Source: Tachypleus tridentatus
Taxonomy: Eukaryota > Arthropoda > Merostomata > Xiphosura > Limulidae
Direction: 5' to 3'
Assembly (NCBI RefSeq): GCF_004210375.1
Contig: NC_134837.1
Location: 163,597,310 to 163,661,309, forward strand
Length of the DNA stretch: 64,000 nt
Within the stretch, counting starts at the first letter, position 1. Each line of letters opens with the position of its first letter. This document shows positions 12,906-26,334 of the stretch, one piece after another. The notes under the pieces are model-generated. The model saw nothing but the letters and a program-made list of their open reading frames with translations, had not been told where the DNA came from and searched no databases. The translations under genes and the position numbers were made by a program.

Positions 12906-13637
12906 TATTTACCATGATTTAATAACTTTTGAAATGTTCTGGTTTACTTCCGTTTCAGCTTGTCCAAATAGAAACAAACGTAGTTAAACGAAACTAAAGA
13001 GGCATCTTCCTTACTTTAAGAAGCTATCTTTATTTTTCAACTAGATACTTTAATATTCTAAAATAGCCTTTATGCAAATCTCAATTTTTTTACATGATCC
13101 TACTTAGGGACACACTTGAATATCGTTTATTTCACATGATCCGTCTTAAGAACACAGCTGAACATTGTTTCTTTCACGCCATCTTTATTTAGTGATATTG
13201 TGCACCCTACCGTTATAAGTGCTAAGCTTTAAATATGAATTAAATTATCAAATGAAACAAATATTTTAAGACATGATATCTCTGATTGTATTAAATGCTT
13301 TTTCAACGAGTAAACGAAACATTGAAACTAATATGGTCATTTCTTTTTTGTTACCTGTACATAAACTGAATATATACGTTAGACGAAGCTATCACAAAAA
13401 TTGTGTTCATTAGACATAAGCTATATTTAAGTAATGTGTCAAATGTTGGAAAGAAACTTGAGAAAATTGTGAAATAAAGAAGCTAGAATAGTGTAAATAT
13501 ATAAACTTAACAATATTATTATTGTGAAGTCAATCTAATCTGAAATAGATTATACAATTTAGTTATTGGTCAGTGAGTTAATATATATATATTTGTTTGA
13601 ATTTCAGTGTAGCTTGTCTGTAGTTCTGCACTCAGGG

Positions 13638-13760
13638 TTCTGTTTGTTTGTTTGTTAGTACAAAGCTACACAATGGGCTATTTGTGCTCTGCCCACCATG
13701 TTTATCGAAACTCGGATTTTAGAAGTGCTAGTTCGCAGAAATATCGCTGTGTTACTGGAC
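13638..13760 (-). repeat. SINE family 2
   Basis: Reverse copy with (GTTT)n tail, CAAAGCTACACAATGGGCTA and CTCTGCCCACCATGTTTATC. Confidence 0.82.
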
Positions 13761-13848
13761 TCAGGAAGAAAATGTCTGAAGTGTTAAAATGTAATGATAA
13801 CAAACCCACTTTTTAGAAAATAAAGTTTCAAGATAGCTTGAATTGGTT

Positions 13849-14078
13849 TGATTGTTTGTTTTGTTTTTTTTTAATTTCGCGCAAAGATACATGAGGACCA
13901 TCTGCGCTAGCCGTCCATAATTGAGCAGTGTGAGACTAGAGGGAAGGCAGCTAGTCATCACTGCACACCGCCAACTCTTGGACTACTCTTTTACCAACGA
14001 ATAGCAGGATTGACCGTAACATTATAACGCCCCTACAGCTGAAAGAGCGATTATATTTGGTGTGATGGGGATCGGCTT
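13849..14078 (-). repeat. SINE family 1, older copy
   Basis: Reverse copy with more substitutions (CCGTCCATAATTGAGCAG). Its tRNA-like head ends at the target duplication of the younger SINE at 14091. Confidence 0.88.
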
Positions 14079-14090
14079 AAACTGATAGCG

Positions 14091-14369
14091 TTGTTTTTGT
14101 TTGTTTTTGGAATTTTGCACAAAGCTACACGAGGGCTATCTGTGCTAGCCGTCCCTAATTTAGCAGTGTAAGACTAGAGGGAAGGCTGCTAGTCATCACC
14201 ACCCACCGCCAACTCTTGGGCTACTCTTTTACCAACGAATAGTGGGATTGACCGTCACATTATACACCCCCACGGCTGGGAGGGCGAGCATGTTTAGCGC
14301 GACTCGGGCGCGAACCCGCGACCCCCGGATTACGAGTCGCACGCCTTACGCGCTTGGCCATGCCAGGCC
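14091..14369 (-). repeat. SINE family 1
   Basis: Reverse full copy with 12-bp duplication AAACTGATAGCG at 14079-14090 and 14370-14381. It inserted next to or into the head end of an older SINE 1 copy (13849-14078). Confidence 0.93.
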
Positions 14370-14381
14370 AAACTGATAGCG

Positions 14382-16975
14382 AAAGAAACTTTATTGCAAC
14401 TATACAACATTTTGACAAACCTATGTTGTCATTATGTGCCTGATACTGACATAAGATTGTAGAAACGCTATACACTTGTTATAAAGTTTCTTTCACTACA
14501 CATTCCAACCGTCTAGAAACTTTATTGTCTGAAAAATTAGTTCAAAACAGTTGGGAACGTTTTTGTCAACCCGAAACAAACTGGCATTGATCATAAAATA
14601 TATATAAACAACCAGTTGCTTCTATAAGTTAATAGGGTGTCAGTCTTGTGTTTTAAAACCATTTCATTTTTTTTATCTAAACCTAAAAGCTACTAACTCA
14701 TGTTAGTTGTGGATGTGACGTCATACAACAGCAGCATAAACTTTCTGCTGGTAATTCAACAAAGACAAGCCTTTAACTTAGTAGGTGTAACGTTGCTAAC
14801 TTGGTCTATGTTTCATTTAATATTGAACCTCTAATAATAGAAACAAAGCCTTATCAACTTGCCAGAAAGTACGTTATTTTCGTAAGGAAGAAAGTAAATG
14901 TGAATGTATCGATCAAATGTAAATTTATAACTTTATTTTATATTATTTAACATTCGACAGGTTCATTCTATAGCAGCTTTATACGGGATCGTGTACGAAG
15001 AATGATATGAAACATTTTTGTGACCTTTGATATTTTGTCTGGGGCGATGTAAAAGATTTGTTATAAAATAAACTATCTACATTATCATTGCTGAAGTGGT
15101 TCGTACAGGTACTTGTAGTTATCTTTCATGTGTTGCGTACCGCATAGAAAATCCAACAACTTCCCAAGGATGAGTGGAAAGCTTAAGTTGACTGAGCAAC
15201 TTAGTGTCAGGTTCTTTTTTATAACGATAACTGGCAGTAGTTTATATAAAGACAGTACTTAATAGGAGGGCGTCGGAAAGATAGTTTTTGAAAGTACTGG
15301 TATGAGTTGAAGCAACGCAAGGCTTGATAATACTTTCCTATGATGCCTGCCGCCTTTCTTAGAGTTTTTATATTTCCGAACACTATGTTAAAAGTAAGTA
15401 TACCATATATCTTCACGAATCTCATAAGAAGTTAACAACGAAAATATCCACCTTATCTTACATATCCTTAACAATAAAGCTTAGTTGAAAATTTGTATAC
15501 TGTTTGAAAAACTTCCGCCGAAGTAATAATCAACATCACAAGAGTTACAAAATAAATTCCGTAAAATCATGGTTACGGAAACAAAAAATAAAAACTTCTA
15601 AAATTTTAATATTTTTAAAAGTATTACATGTTTCAGTAATACTACCCAACTTAAACCCTTTACATTTCTTTACTATTAGCTACGCGCTTTGTCTTCTGAC
15701 ATTAAACCTGTAGCTGCTACATACATTTTTCTTGCAAATAACAATGACCTGAAATAAGAAGCATTGTAATGTAGCAAAACGTATTTCCATCTGTAACTAC
15801 TGAAATATGTAGTTAAATACCAAAAATGGCGCAAGTCTGTTAGAAATTAGTAAACATGATTTGTTCGTTTGTTTTACCACAAACCAATATTGATTTACCG
15901 TTAACTCATTGAAAGTGAATGAGAAAACTTTTTTTCGTGAGTTTTGTTGTTAAGATTATATAATTTGAATACAATAATGGCACATGTCTTCATCTTGCAT
16001 CAGAAACACAACCCATCGAAAGTAAATATTATGATGCATTACTTAAGAAAAGCTGAGTACGTTGGATAAAATGTACTTAGGAGCTCTGACACGTATATGT
16101 ACGAGATCCGCCATCGTTAATAAAGATAAAACTGAATGGGTTCAGACCTCGCATATATAATGTTTAAATAAACTGTATTATAAGGTGTTTTGGTTTTCTT
16201 TTCGAATCAGGTTTAAAGCGTATAGGAGGTAATGTAATGATATAGTATATGACGAGTAAACTTCACGTCACTTAAATTGAAAAATATTGCGCACTATTAA
16301 CATTGGAAATAGCATGCGAGATGAGAACGTAAGAGTTTCAGCGCATAGTAGTATTATTATAGTGCTAAAATCTAGCTTATAACGATGTCTTCATGAAGTG
16401 GAAGTGTATTTTATAACAGAATAACGCAAAATAGGCGTACGATGTAATTTCACATAAAACAAGTTGCTTTAAGTAGATTTAACATAAACGGATAAGACAT
16501 TAAAAACAGAAAATACTGAAAAGCTAAGAACTGTTGTGAAAACGCCGCTTTATATGAATACCTAAATATTTGTATACAACCTGTAAGTGTTTCAAACTAA
16601 ATTATTCTACATTTTCAGATTTTAGTCTCTAGTTTAGGGAAACAGAGTAAGAAATTTCATGCCCTTAAGCATCATCCTTACAAAACATCTATAAAACCTC
16701 TAGTATAGAGTATGATCGAAGTTAAGGAAGAACATTTATCGACAATGAGTCGGTACTGTTTCAGTTTCTGTATTTGTTTTATTAGAAACTTCAAGAAAAG
16801 ATGTTCTTGTTTATTTAGTTTTATGTGCGAAGCTACACAACTAGCTACCTTTGTTGTGTGTACTGCCTGTAATCAAGCACCGACAGTTAATATAATAAAT
16901 CATCAAGATTACCACAGAGTCCTCGGGGGAAGTGTACAAGACAATAGAATTGCACGAGGATCCCCTTCCAAGAGC
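14382..16975. other. Gene-free AT-rich DNA
   Basis: No exon or element recognised over 2.6 kb. The open frame at 16712-17158 runs into a SINE and has no domain. Confidence 0.55.
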
Positions 16976-17200
16976 AGGCCTGGCATGACCATGTGGTTAG
17001 GGTGCTTCACTTGTAAACTGAGGGTCGCAAATTCGAATCCTCGTCACTCCAAACATGTTTGCCCTTTCAGTCGTGTGGAGCGTTATAATGTAACGATCAA
17101 TCCCACTATACTTGGTAAAAGAGTGGCCCAAGAGTTGGCGGTAGGTGGTGATGACTAGATAGCCCTCGTGTAGCTTTGCGCAAGTTTCAAAAAACAAACA
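16976..17200 (+). repeat. SINE family 1, internally deleted
   Basis: Forward copy from AGGCCTGGCATGACC to the CAAAAAACAAACA tail. About 50 bp between GATGACTAG and ATAGCCCTCGTG are missing. Confidence 0.87.
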
Positions 17201-18009
17201 TTTTTCTTAAGCCTTACTGACGTTACTTCAAACAGTAAGTACGACATTAAAAATAAGAATCAATAAAGCAAACAATATTGTGCTAAACAAATTAAACATG
17301 TTTATGTAAAGATATACAAATGTTTATTTCATTAATCTCTGTTCTGCCTCTTTCAGTGTATTACCATTATTTCACATCTCACACGTAGTTACTACATACA
17401 TAAATGTACCCCAACAAGAACAGGGCTTTTGTATCCACACAGTTTACCCAGTGCAAATATAGTGATGGCTGGTACTTCCGTATTAAATGGCATGGTCTAT
17501 AGTATTGGGTTGCTTTATCACTTACATTGTCGATAGGGCTTATTAATGGAGTCCATTAAAAAGTGGCTTCTATTCTGCCAGTACTATTAGGAATTGGACT
17601 ATGAGTATATTATTTATTTAATGTATTTGAGATATATTTTTCTAAACTTCTTAATCCAATAATTCTGAATTGAAATACTGAATATGTTAGACAATGACTT
17701 AAAATGTTTAAAGTTATTTGCTTATTTCTTTAAAAATTTTCATACAGACCAAACCTTCCAAGTCTTTTCTGTTGAACCACTACTGGTTCAATGCCATTTC
17801 ATCATTCAACAGTTTCAGGTTATAGTTCACTTAATTAAGCTATTAGACATTCAAAACCAAGATGCTTATATGACACAGAAATGTATCATAGTCACATTCA
17901 GTCATTAGGACTGCACAAATATTTTGCTAGTTATGTCATAATATCTCTTTTAAAGTACTGACACTTTACCCGGTTGATGATACTCAAATCCATTTACATT
18001 TACTATTGC

Positions 18010-18343
18010 CAGTGTTCTCTCTAAGCTGCACGGCCGCACAACAACCGATTGGTTGTGGCGGTCTTCATTATTTTAGCCATGCATATTCCCAGTAATGGTG
18101 AGGAGTCTCAACACGTTGACAGTTTTAATAAACTTCGCAGTTGCTCAGGCCTAATGCCCAAAAATAAACAAGTACTAGCATTCTAAAACGGCATAACAAT
18201 CCAATAGGATAGATGGTCTAAAATACTCCATGCCCCTAAAAAATATAAAAAACTGGTAGCGCACATCTGCACATTGCCTTGATACTGGTGCACATGAAAA
18301 AATTCATTCCGCAAATGAAGTGAAAAAAATAGAGGGAACATTG
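18010..18343. mobile_element. Non-autonomous hAT-like element (inverted-repeat ends)
   Basis: Left end CAGTGTTCTCTCTAAGCTGC and, reversed, right end CAATGTTCCCTCTATTTTTT. About 334 bp, GC-richer than its flanks, no ORF. The ends resemble the CAGTGTTCCCTCTAA-type termini of hAT elements. I could not see a convincing 8-bp duplication. Confidence 0.6.
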
Positions 18344-19026
18344 AAAGCAACCACTCTATACATCTCTAAATACTAGCACATATGCTGTGGGCAAAGGGTC
18401 ATACATCAGATCTATGAAAAATGTAGTTGTTGTTTAAACATCAGGAAGAAAACCATTTATTTGATCTTACGTGTAATACTGTACAACATCATAAAATATC
18501 AAGTGATCACCTCAGTCAGTTCACTCATACTTCACAAACGTAGCAAGCAACTGCTTGACAACCTATATTGCCCATTCAGCCAAACCACTAGACAGAAAAA
18601 TGATATGATAAAACGCATATTTTCGTCATACCTAGTCTTCAACATAACAAAACTCTGTAAACAACTAGTTATTAAAAATAGCTGCTTATTTTGCATGGAT
18701 CTGTCCTGTTGTTTTAAACCATTAAAGCATTTTATCCGCAGCTCAGCCAAAATATTATCAATGCATTAGACTGAAATATTTACAATAGAAATTTTTTGCA
18801 ACTTCCCACATGGTCCATCATCACTGCTGTTGCACTGTGTGTATTCAGAATACGGACATTCAATGAACGGATATGCTTTCACTGGTTGGCGAAATAATCC
18901 CTTAGTGTTTTTTTGCTACTAAACTTCGTGATGTTGCACAATAAAAGTGTACTCATGCAAAAACCTTAGCAACTGCACAACCATTCATCTTATAATTTTA
19001 AAGTTCGTTTGCCATTCAATGATGTG

Positions 19027-19285
19027 GGCCCGGAGTGGCCAGGTTGTTAAGGCTCTCGAATCGTAATATGAGGGTCGCGAGTTCGATTTACCGTCGCACC
19101 AAACATGCTCGTCCTTTCAGCCGTGGGGGCGTTATAATGTAACGGTCAATCCAACTATTCGTTGGTAAAAGAGTAGCCAAAGAGTTGGCAGTGAGTGGTG
19201 ATGACTAGTTGTCTTCTCTCTAGTCTTACACTGCTAGTACAGATATCCCTCGTGTAGTTTTGTGCGAAATTCAAAAACAAACAAA
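19027..19285 (+). repeat. SINE family 1
   Basis: Forward copy with 11-bp duplication TCAATGATGTG at 19016-19026 and 19286-19296. The central domain lacks part of the AATTAGGGACGGCTAGC stretch. Confidence 0.92.
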
Positions 19286-20173
19286 TCAATGATGTGTGGT
19301 CTTAAATAGTAAGCTTCCTACAACATGAGTAACGTTGACAGTCTTTAACAAATAATGCAATTACAAATACTTTTATGTTACAAAGAAACTATTAACTTAA
19401 GACTCACACATAGAATTACGTGCTCTTGTATGTATAATAATAATACACTTTAATTCCACTATTACTAACAGTGTTATTTTGATGAGGATAAACCAATACT
19501 AGTCTTTGGCCAAAGCTATTTTAAGACTAGAATGTTCGTTCATTCAGGTCCATATATCTACCCTAAATGTGTATATATCTTATTTAGTGTAAAAATAGTT
19601 GTTTTTATTTTAGAAAATTTTAAACAGAACCTAAAAAAAATGTTTACATCTTATTTTGTCTCAAACTTGTATTAATTTATTATTGCAATCTTTGAAAGAT
19701 AAGTACACACTGTTTCGTTCTACTGTGTTATCACTAAACTTCTATGCCGATTAACACAATTTTTATATTTTCCATTCTCAGCTTGCATCTCTGATATACT
19801 GAAACATCATTATTAGTACAATCTTGAAATGTATGACCAAAAATTAAAAGTGTTCCAAATAAATAAGACATCTCTCACTTTGTAACCCAGTTCTATCAGC
19901 CTTTTAAAATACGGTACATCTAATACAAACACCTAACGGTATGACACGAAATTCGTAAAGTCCTTCCTGATTGCTGACAGAAGCCTTGGGTTTATTTAGG
20001 AACTTTAATTTATCTTGCTAGTCAGAAATAATTTATTGAATCAACGAGTAGCTGTCAAAGTACCCAGAAATTTGTTTATTTGTAGTAAAGAAACGAAATT
20101 GATACCCATTAGTTTTTTAAACCACATAAAGTTCATGCAAACCTTTGTATTTTCTCAATCTTCACAATAACTC

Positions 20174-20296
20174 TAGAGACAGCCAGTGGCTAAGTAGTAA
20201 GCCTGAGGGCTATAATACTGAAAGACGGGTTTCAATATCTGCGACGTGTAAAGAACAGATAGTTCGTCATGTAGTTTAAGCTTAACAACAAACAAA
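20174..20296 (+). repeat. SINE family 2, diverged
   Basis: GACAGCCAGTGGCTAAGTAG, GGGCTATAATACTGAAAGAC, then AGATAGTTCGTCATGTAGTT and a AACAACAAACAAA tail. Confidence 0.7.
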
Positions 20297-23200
20297 TTAA
20301 GTGTTATATTATTCCATCCTTCATCATCCACTTTTTAAAGTACTTACAAAATCACTGGTGTTCCACGAAAGCCTTCAATAGTGGTTATTGCATCTACGTC
20401 ATGTGATGTATTACTGTTGTCCTATCCAGATAACTATTAAATCATAGAAACACATTCATAAACTCCACGAGCAGCTCAGTGAGCTGCTGTTTCTATATTA
20501 AGCTCATATTGGTTGTACATTTTAATCTACTAGCCTTAGGTGTTCACCAAACAATACGCTTTATTTTGTATAAGGTTGAAATGTAGTGATGCTTGCTGTG
20601 CAGTTGATTTGTATCACTTTTGCTTGTATTACTATGCAAACGACCATTCTATTTGGAAGCTGAATAGGAATATTTTCATAATTATAGATAAATATTGACT
20701 CGATGACAGGACTTAAATAAATGACAGTTTGAGAAACTACAACCTGATTACTGAATTGGAAAGTGTGTTTTGGTTCTATAACTTAAGCAAATACTGAAAC
20801 TATAACATACAACAGAGCACTGTTTACATATTTGTTAGCTTCATGACATCTTTTTCAATCCAAAAGTGCAATCTACTAACCGTGGGTCCCATGTAAACAT
20901 TACGGGGTTTATTCAAAGAACAACTATTCATTTGTTTAGCAATCATAATTGGCTGACAACTTTTCAATAGTGCCGTACCTAAGATATCAATGTATGAACG
21001 AAGATAAATATATATATTCCTTTGGGGAGTAATAACACCAAGATGAAGTAAAGATATGTATCTCACTCACATCTTGTTTATCAGCCTTTCCCAGAACGAA
21101 ATTGTTATTAACAGACCAAATTGACAGCTCCACTCGGGTTATTTGATATGCAGCAGAGTTGAGTAAGAATCTTGCTGTTACAGTATCCACTAGAAATTCA
21201 ACTGGACACCTGTGTGTCATTAGAGTTACATATCATGCCCATGATTGTCTGAGGCAGCGCCATATCTCGGAGTATAACCTGACTGACACAACTGTGTAAG
21301 ATGATAAGACCCAACTAACATTCTAATATTTAAAAATAAAGCTACTGAAACCAATGCTTATTATCCATTCTACTTGCATTTGCTGAGGCGAAAAGAAGAA
21401 TGAACTTTATATCTGCTTATTATTTTGAACAACAAAATATAAATAATCCTGCATTTAAAATCATGGTACGCTACATTTATAACAAAAGCTCCATTCCTTA
21501 CACCCTAAACATTTTTGTCAAGGCCTTTCTTGCTACATAGATGGTACGACCAAGGCTACTAGGCCTGAAAATTTATGCTGTCCTACAGAAGGCTCAGTAA
21601 CCTAATGAGTTTGAGTAATGTGCTGTATACAATTGTGTGAGATAACATTAAATAAAAGCTATATAAGTCCGCCTATATCAAAGATGTTCTATCAGCTACC
21701 ATCTTGCACCAGAATTGCTTGGATGATTGAGACATTATCAGCACTCAAGAAACACGTTCCTTATCTTCTATATGTTTGAGACACACACACACACAGTGTT
21801 CTCAGATGAAAATGTGATGCAGAAAGACATGTATTTCTTCACAATTCACACCAGCCTCAGCCATTGGTCATGATCTCAATGTCATCAATATTTTTTGTCT
21901 TCTGGAGAGCTCTTGGCTATTTTAAGGATAAGAAAGACTGTATGAGATGCTGGCTGCTTCACCTGGTTTCCTTTGACTGCCATATGCATTTGGTACAAGG
22001 CGATACGTGGGCTAGTTAGTGAATCCATAAGTGTAATATAGACACCACTTCAGTTGGGTGACAACATTGTTAACAATTCTTGCTTCCACGTGTTCCTGCA
22101 TATGGAAGGCAACCAAAAGAGGTCAAGTTGATGCAGCAGTCAGAAGTTTCTCTAGCCACCATTAAAACCTTGATGCCAAAGGTGGATCAAGGGAAGAGAT
22201 ATAATTCTCATCATAGCTTTGGTCCTAGATCAGCTCTTAGGTATGCCATTATCTCAAACCTAACATTCTATTCCTCACTGTAAATTTCTGTAGTCTTATA
22301 AATTACCCTCACAAGTTCCCGATTCATATAAATCACATCAAACAAAGAGTCGTATCAAATAAAGAAGCCCTTTTGGAATAAAAATTGCAAAATTCTTAGT
22401 TGTAAATAAAATGTTGCAAAATTGAAACCAAAATTATTATAACGTTGAAAAAGTTTAATTAAAGAATTTGTTTGCCTAAAAAGAATATTAACATGAACAG
22501 CAAAAGAAAGAAGTAAACATTTGTGTGAAACAAAAGGTGCTTGGCTTTACTACAGTACTATCTATAGCTAGATACCGAAGTAAAGATTGAAGACATTTTC
22601 ATAAGACGAAATACTGTAGAACTGTGCACACTCAACAAAAGATAGTCGTATTGTGTGTATACCACATTACAGAGTAAAATATGAAAAATGTGCCATTCTA
22701 AATCCTAGACTATCTAACTCAGTGATTATTTCAATTTTACATATTCAAGGCACAATTATCTACTAATTCTTACTAATTTGTATAAACCTCTACACCATCT
22801 TTACACTTGAATATCTGTGTGTTTTCTTAAAGCAAAGTCCCGTTGGACTATCTGCTACATCCACCGAGGGGAAATGAGCCTAAATTTTAACATTTCAAAT
22901 CCGAAGACTTGCCGCTGTCCCACTAGGTGATCGCTTTTACGTAATCTATTCCCAAAGTTGAGTGATGATAAAAGAGCATGACCAAACACGAATATTAAAT
23001 ATTTTTGCAGAATGTTTACCATGATACATAGCTTTAATCTGGTATAGAAATTAATTCAAATTTAAGAGCACTTAAATCCTGATAAAAGAAAAAAATATGA
23101 GCTGAATGGGGAGTGCCTACACAATAACTGTGATAAAAATACTTTAATATATATTCTTATAACATTCAACTCCAGCACAAGATATTAATATTTAAACAGA

Positions 23201-23536
23201 ATGGGCATATATTAATAATTTATTTGTAATACTGTAGGAGTTACTACAATGTAATTTTACAAATATAGTAATTACTTTCTTATTTAATCTGCACAAAATT
23301 TTGTCTGAGAGCACATATAAAATATCTTTTCTATATACCATAAAATTATAGGAATATTTTCATATACCAACTAGAACTAGTTGTGACCATAAACCTACAT
23401 CAGGCATAATTGTTGTATCAACAACTGGAAAGTACAGCTGCTCCAAGTAACAGCAGCAGAGCTGTTGTATATTTACAATATGATGTAGGGCACATTACAG
23501 TAAGTATTAATCTAACACATATTTCTCACGCCCTCG

Positions 23537-23880
23537 CCCCGTTAACTGGAACACTAATTTATTTTCTTATCAACAAAACAAAATGTATGATTACTTTCAT
23601 ATCGCTACATCCATTTTTCCACATTCCAAGTCTGGGAATGTCTTATTCTTGTGAAGATAAAGTGATTGTGTACTTGGTTCTTCCTCAGAATAACTGGCGG
23701 TGGGTGGTGGTGACTAGGTGCCTTCTCTCCAGTCTTACACTGTTAAATTAGGGACGGCTAGCGCAGATAGTCCTCGTGTAGCTTTGCGCAAAATTCAAAA
23801 CAAACTAAGCGAAATCATTAGAATACCACACACATTTTGTTTGTTGATAAGAAAATAAATTAATGTTCCAGTTAACGGGG
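23537..23880. repeat. Inverted repeat, 49-bp arms, ~247-bp spacer
   Basis: Arm 23537-23585 starts CCCCGTTAACTGGAACACTA; arm 23833-23880 is its reverse complement with two differences. The spacer holds a SINE 1 3' half. A further SINE starts at 23881, right at the outer end. Confidence 0.88.
23692..23806 (+). repeat. SINE family 1, 3' half
   Basis: Begins at AACTGGCGGTGGGTGG and runs to AAATTCAAAACAAACTAAG. It lies between the two arms of the inverted repeat at 23537/23833. Confidence 0.85.
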
Positions 23881-24075
23881 TCTGGCATGGCCTGGTGGTT
23901 AGGACATTTGAATTGCAACCATCAGGTTGCAGGATCACATCCATAACAAACTTTTTACCCTTTCAGCTGTGAATGTCAATACTATTATTCGTTGGTAAAG
24001 AGTAGCTCTGAATTTGGCAATTGGTGATATTGTCAAGCTTTGTTTCATTTAGTACAGCCCTTCAAAATTACACAT
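23881..24075 (+). repeat. SINE family 1 variant, diverged
   Basis: The head is TCTGGCATGGCCTGGTGGTT. The middle lacks the GGGGGCGTTATAATG block (TCAGCTGTGAATGTCAATAC). The 3' part (GATATTGTCAAGCTTTGTTT) is unlike normal copies but recurs at 24191-24345. Confidence 0.75.
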
Positions 24076-24190
24076 GCTGGAGTCACAAACAATAAATAAT
24101 TACAATTAAGTCGTCTATTTTTGATTATCATAATACATTATTATGAAATATATACATAAAAAATAAAGAGAAGAACGATACACTAGTGTT

Positions 24191-24345
24191 TCAGGCGTGA
24201 ATGTCAATACTAGTATTCGTTGGTAAAGCGTGGCTCTGAAGTTGGTAGTTGGTGACATTGTCAAGTTTCGTTTCATCTAGTATAGCCTTTCAAAATTAGG
24301 GACATCTAACGCAAGTAGCCCTCCAGTAGTTGTGCACGAGATATC
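24191..24345 (+). repeat. SINE family 1 variant, second partial copy
   Basis: Repeats the same variant as 23964-24072 (GTGAATGTCAATACTAGTAT, GTGACATTGTCAAGTTTCG) and goes on to a TAGCCCTCCAGTAGTTGTGC tail. Confidence 0.72.
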
Positions 24346-25519
24346 GATCACCTTGCATATTTTATAATTTGTGGTTGTTTGGCTACTTGTGTTTGGCTGT
24401 TTGGTTGTTTGGCTTTGTGGCAGAAAAACCTGTGAAATATTTTATAACTCGAAGTGCATGTGAACATTTACAAAACATTTCAGTCACAAATTAAAACGTT
24501 CACCACTCAATAAACGTGTTTGTTTTTTTACAAATTTGTCTATTGTTCTAGTTTTAAGATATGCCTCCTGATTTTGTGTGTTCATTTTGTGTATTAAATG
24601 TTCATTATTCATATTGAAATTTATATTTCTAAATTATATTTACAAACAGTGTTGGAAATTCGTATGTGATACACATGCTGGAGTCACAAACAATGAATTA
24701 GTAATCACTGTCTTGCAGGGGAATATGAATTCCTGTCCAATAGGTCTTATTTATAAAAGAATGGCATGATATACGTGAATGTGCATGCATTTAGCAGCAG
24801 TCATAGCACCAGTTAATTGTGTTCACATTTTCAATACCACTGACCGAGGTACAACCCAAACTTGCGCTACCCAGCATGCTCTGCGGTCGATGTTCTACAT
24901 TGACTGTAATACCGTTTTCCTCTCTACCCTCTAAATAACAAATGTTCACAATCACCAAACAATTTTATCTGTAAAGAGTGCCGTCTTCCAACTATGCTCA
25001 TTCTATCATTCGAAGTCTGATGCCTGTTTCAACCTTTTTGTGTGGTTATCTCTCATAAAAGTTTTCTCCTAGTTACATAGCTATACATCTTTGAGGCCAT
25101 TTTGTGCTAAGGTTTGTCCTATCGCTTTGAAAGTAACACTAACACACATCTATACTTACAGCTTGGTCGTTGGAAAAAATGTCTGACTGATTGTCGTGTA
25201 TCATGCAAAGAAATATCTAAAGTTACGTCACTCTTGAGTAGTTTAGACTTCTACCTCGACCTCTTTAACAGCATTAACATTAACAGCGTTAGTCCTGTGT
25301 ACCCTCATTAGAGTTTCTATACAGCTCCTACTAAAATATGAAGTTTCATCATAATCTGTCACATAGAATAGCTTTACTCAACTAAACCTTTTATTTCTAC
25401 AGGTATAAAAGTGACATTTCTATTCCAAGTCACGAGTGCATTCACCAAAATAATGCTGGGAATACTGTTTATATATTTTTTAAAATCATTGTGTTATTAT
25501 GGTACGCTGAAGGATGGAT

Positions 25520-25778
25520 TGTTTGTGAATTTCGCACAAAGCTACTCGAAGACTATTTGTGCTAGTCGTCCCTAATTTAGCAGTGTAAGACTAGATGGAA
25601 GGCAGCTAGTCATCACCACCCACCGCCAACTCTTGGGCTGCTCTTTTACCAACGAATAGTGGGATTGACCATCACATTATAACGCCCCCACGGCTGAAAG
25701 GGCGATCATGTTTGGTGCGACGGGGATTCGAACCCGCAACCCTCGGATTACGAGTCGAGCGCCTCAACCCACCTGGCC
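25520..25778 (-). repeat. SINE family 1
   Basis: Near-complete reverse copy with 10-bp duplication AAGGATGGAT at 25510-25519 and 25779-25788. The B-box region reads GGGATTCGAACCCGC on the plus strand. Confidence 0.93.
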
Positions 25779-26334
25779 AAGGATGGATGGAAGCCAATTT
25801 ATGTGGAAACTATAAACACATTTATACTTTGAAGTTCGTCTTCATACAGTATTGAAGAATATTTCATATTAACATTTTATATTTTTTCTTCACCGTTTAC
25901 TTAATTATTTCCATGTTGTGTGCTTTAAAAAAATTCTGAGGTTTCTCCAATGTTTTCTTAGTTTTCTCACTCCTTGGTGAGAGTGGTTCCTTTTGCCAAC
26001 TTCTTTGTAATTTGATACTTATATATTGATTTATTCGTTTTTACTTATTTAGTCATATTATAAAACTTTTAAATGCGACTAATAATATTATAATAAAGTA
26101 ATTTAAAGATAACTATATTACCACTCGTAAGTGTTCCTATTAACATGAACGCGTTATTCGCAGCTGCAGTTTCGCGGGGAATATTTCACACTCAGAACAG
26201 TATTTTTAGTTCTTCTGTTGAAAGGTTTAACCAGAAGTTGACAAATATCGTGAGCTCTAAATCATCACCTAACCAATGTTTTATTTTTTATTTGCACAGG
26301 GATATCGTTTCGTTTATATATTCTTGTGCATTAT

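Larger units (their letters stand above)
10929..13637. other. Gene-free DNA with retropepsin relic and ~57-bp array
   Basis: Outside 11585-11665 and 12560-12905, nothing recognised. Confidence 0.55.
17201..23536. other. Gene-free DNA with one hAT-like element and two SINEs
   Basis: Outside 18010-18343, 19027-19285 and 20174-20296 nothing is recognised. 18360-18900 and 21680-22270 have slightly higher GC and several short open frames, which may be decayed element sequence. Confidence 0.5.

Noticed and set aside
16712-17158. 148-codon open frame as a gene
   Set aside because: The last third is SINE 1 sequence and the rest has no recognisable feature.
20824-21220. Overlapping open frames of 77-80 codons
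   Set aside because: No domain, poor composition, and no splice or promoter context.
21781-21796. (AC)n microsatellite
   Set aside because: Only about eight units; too short to be of note.
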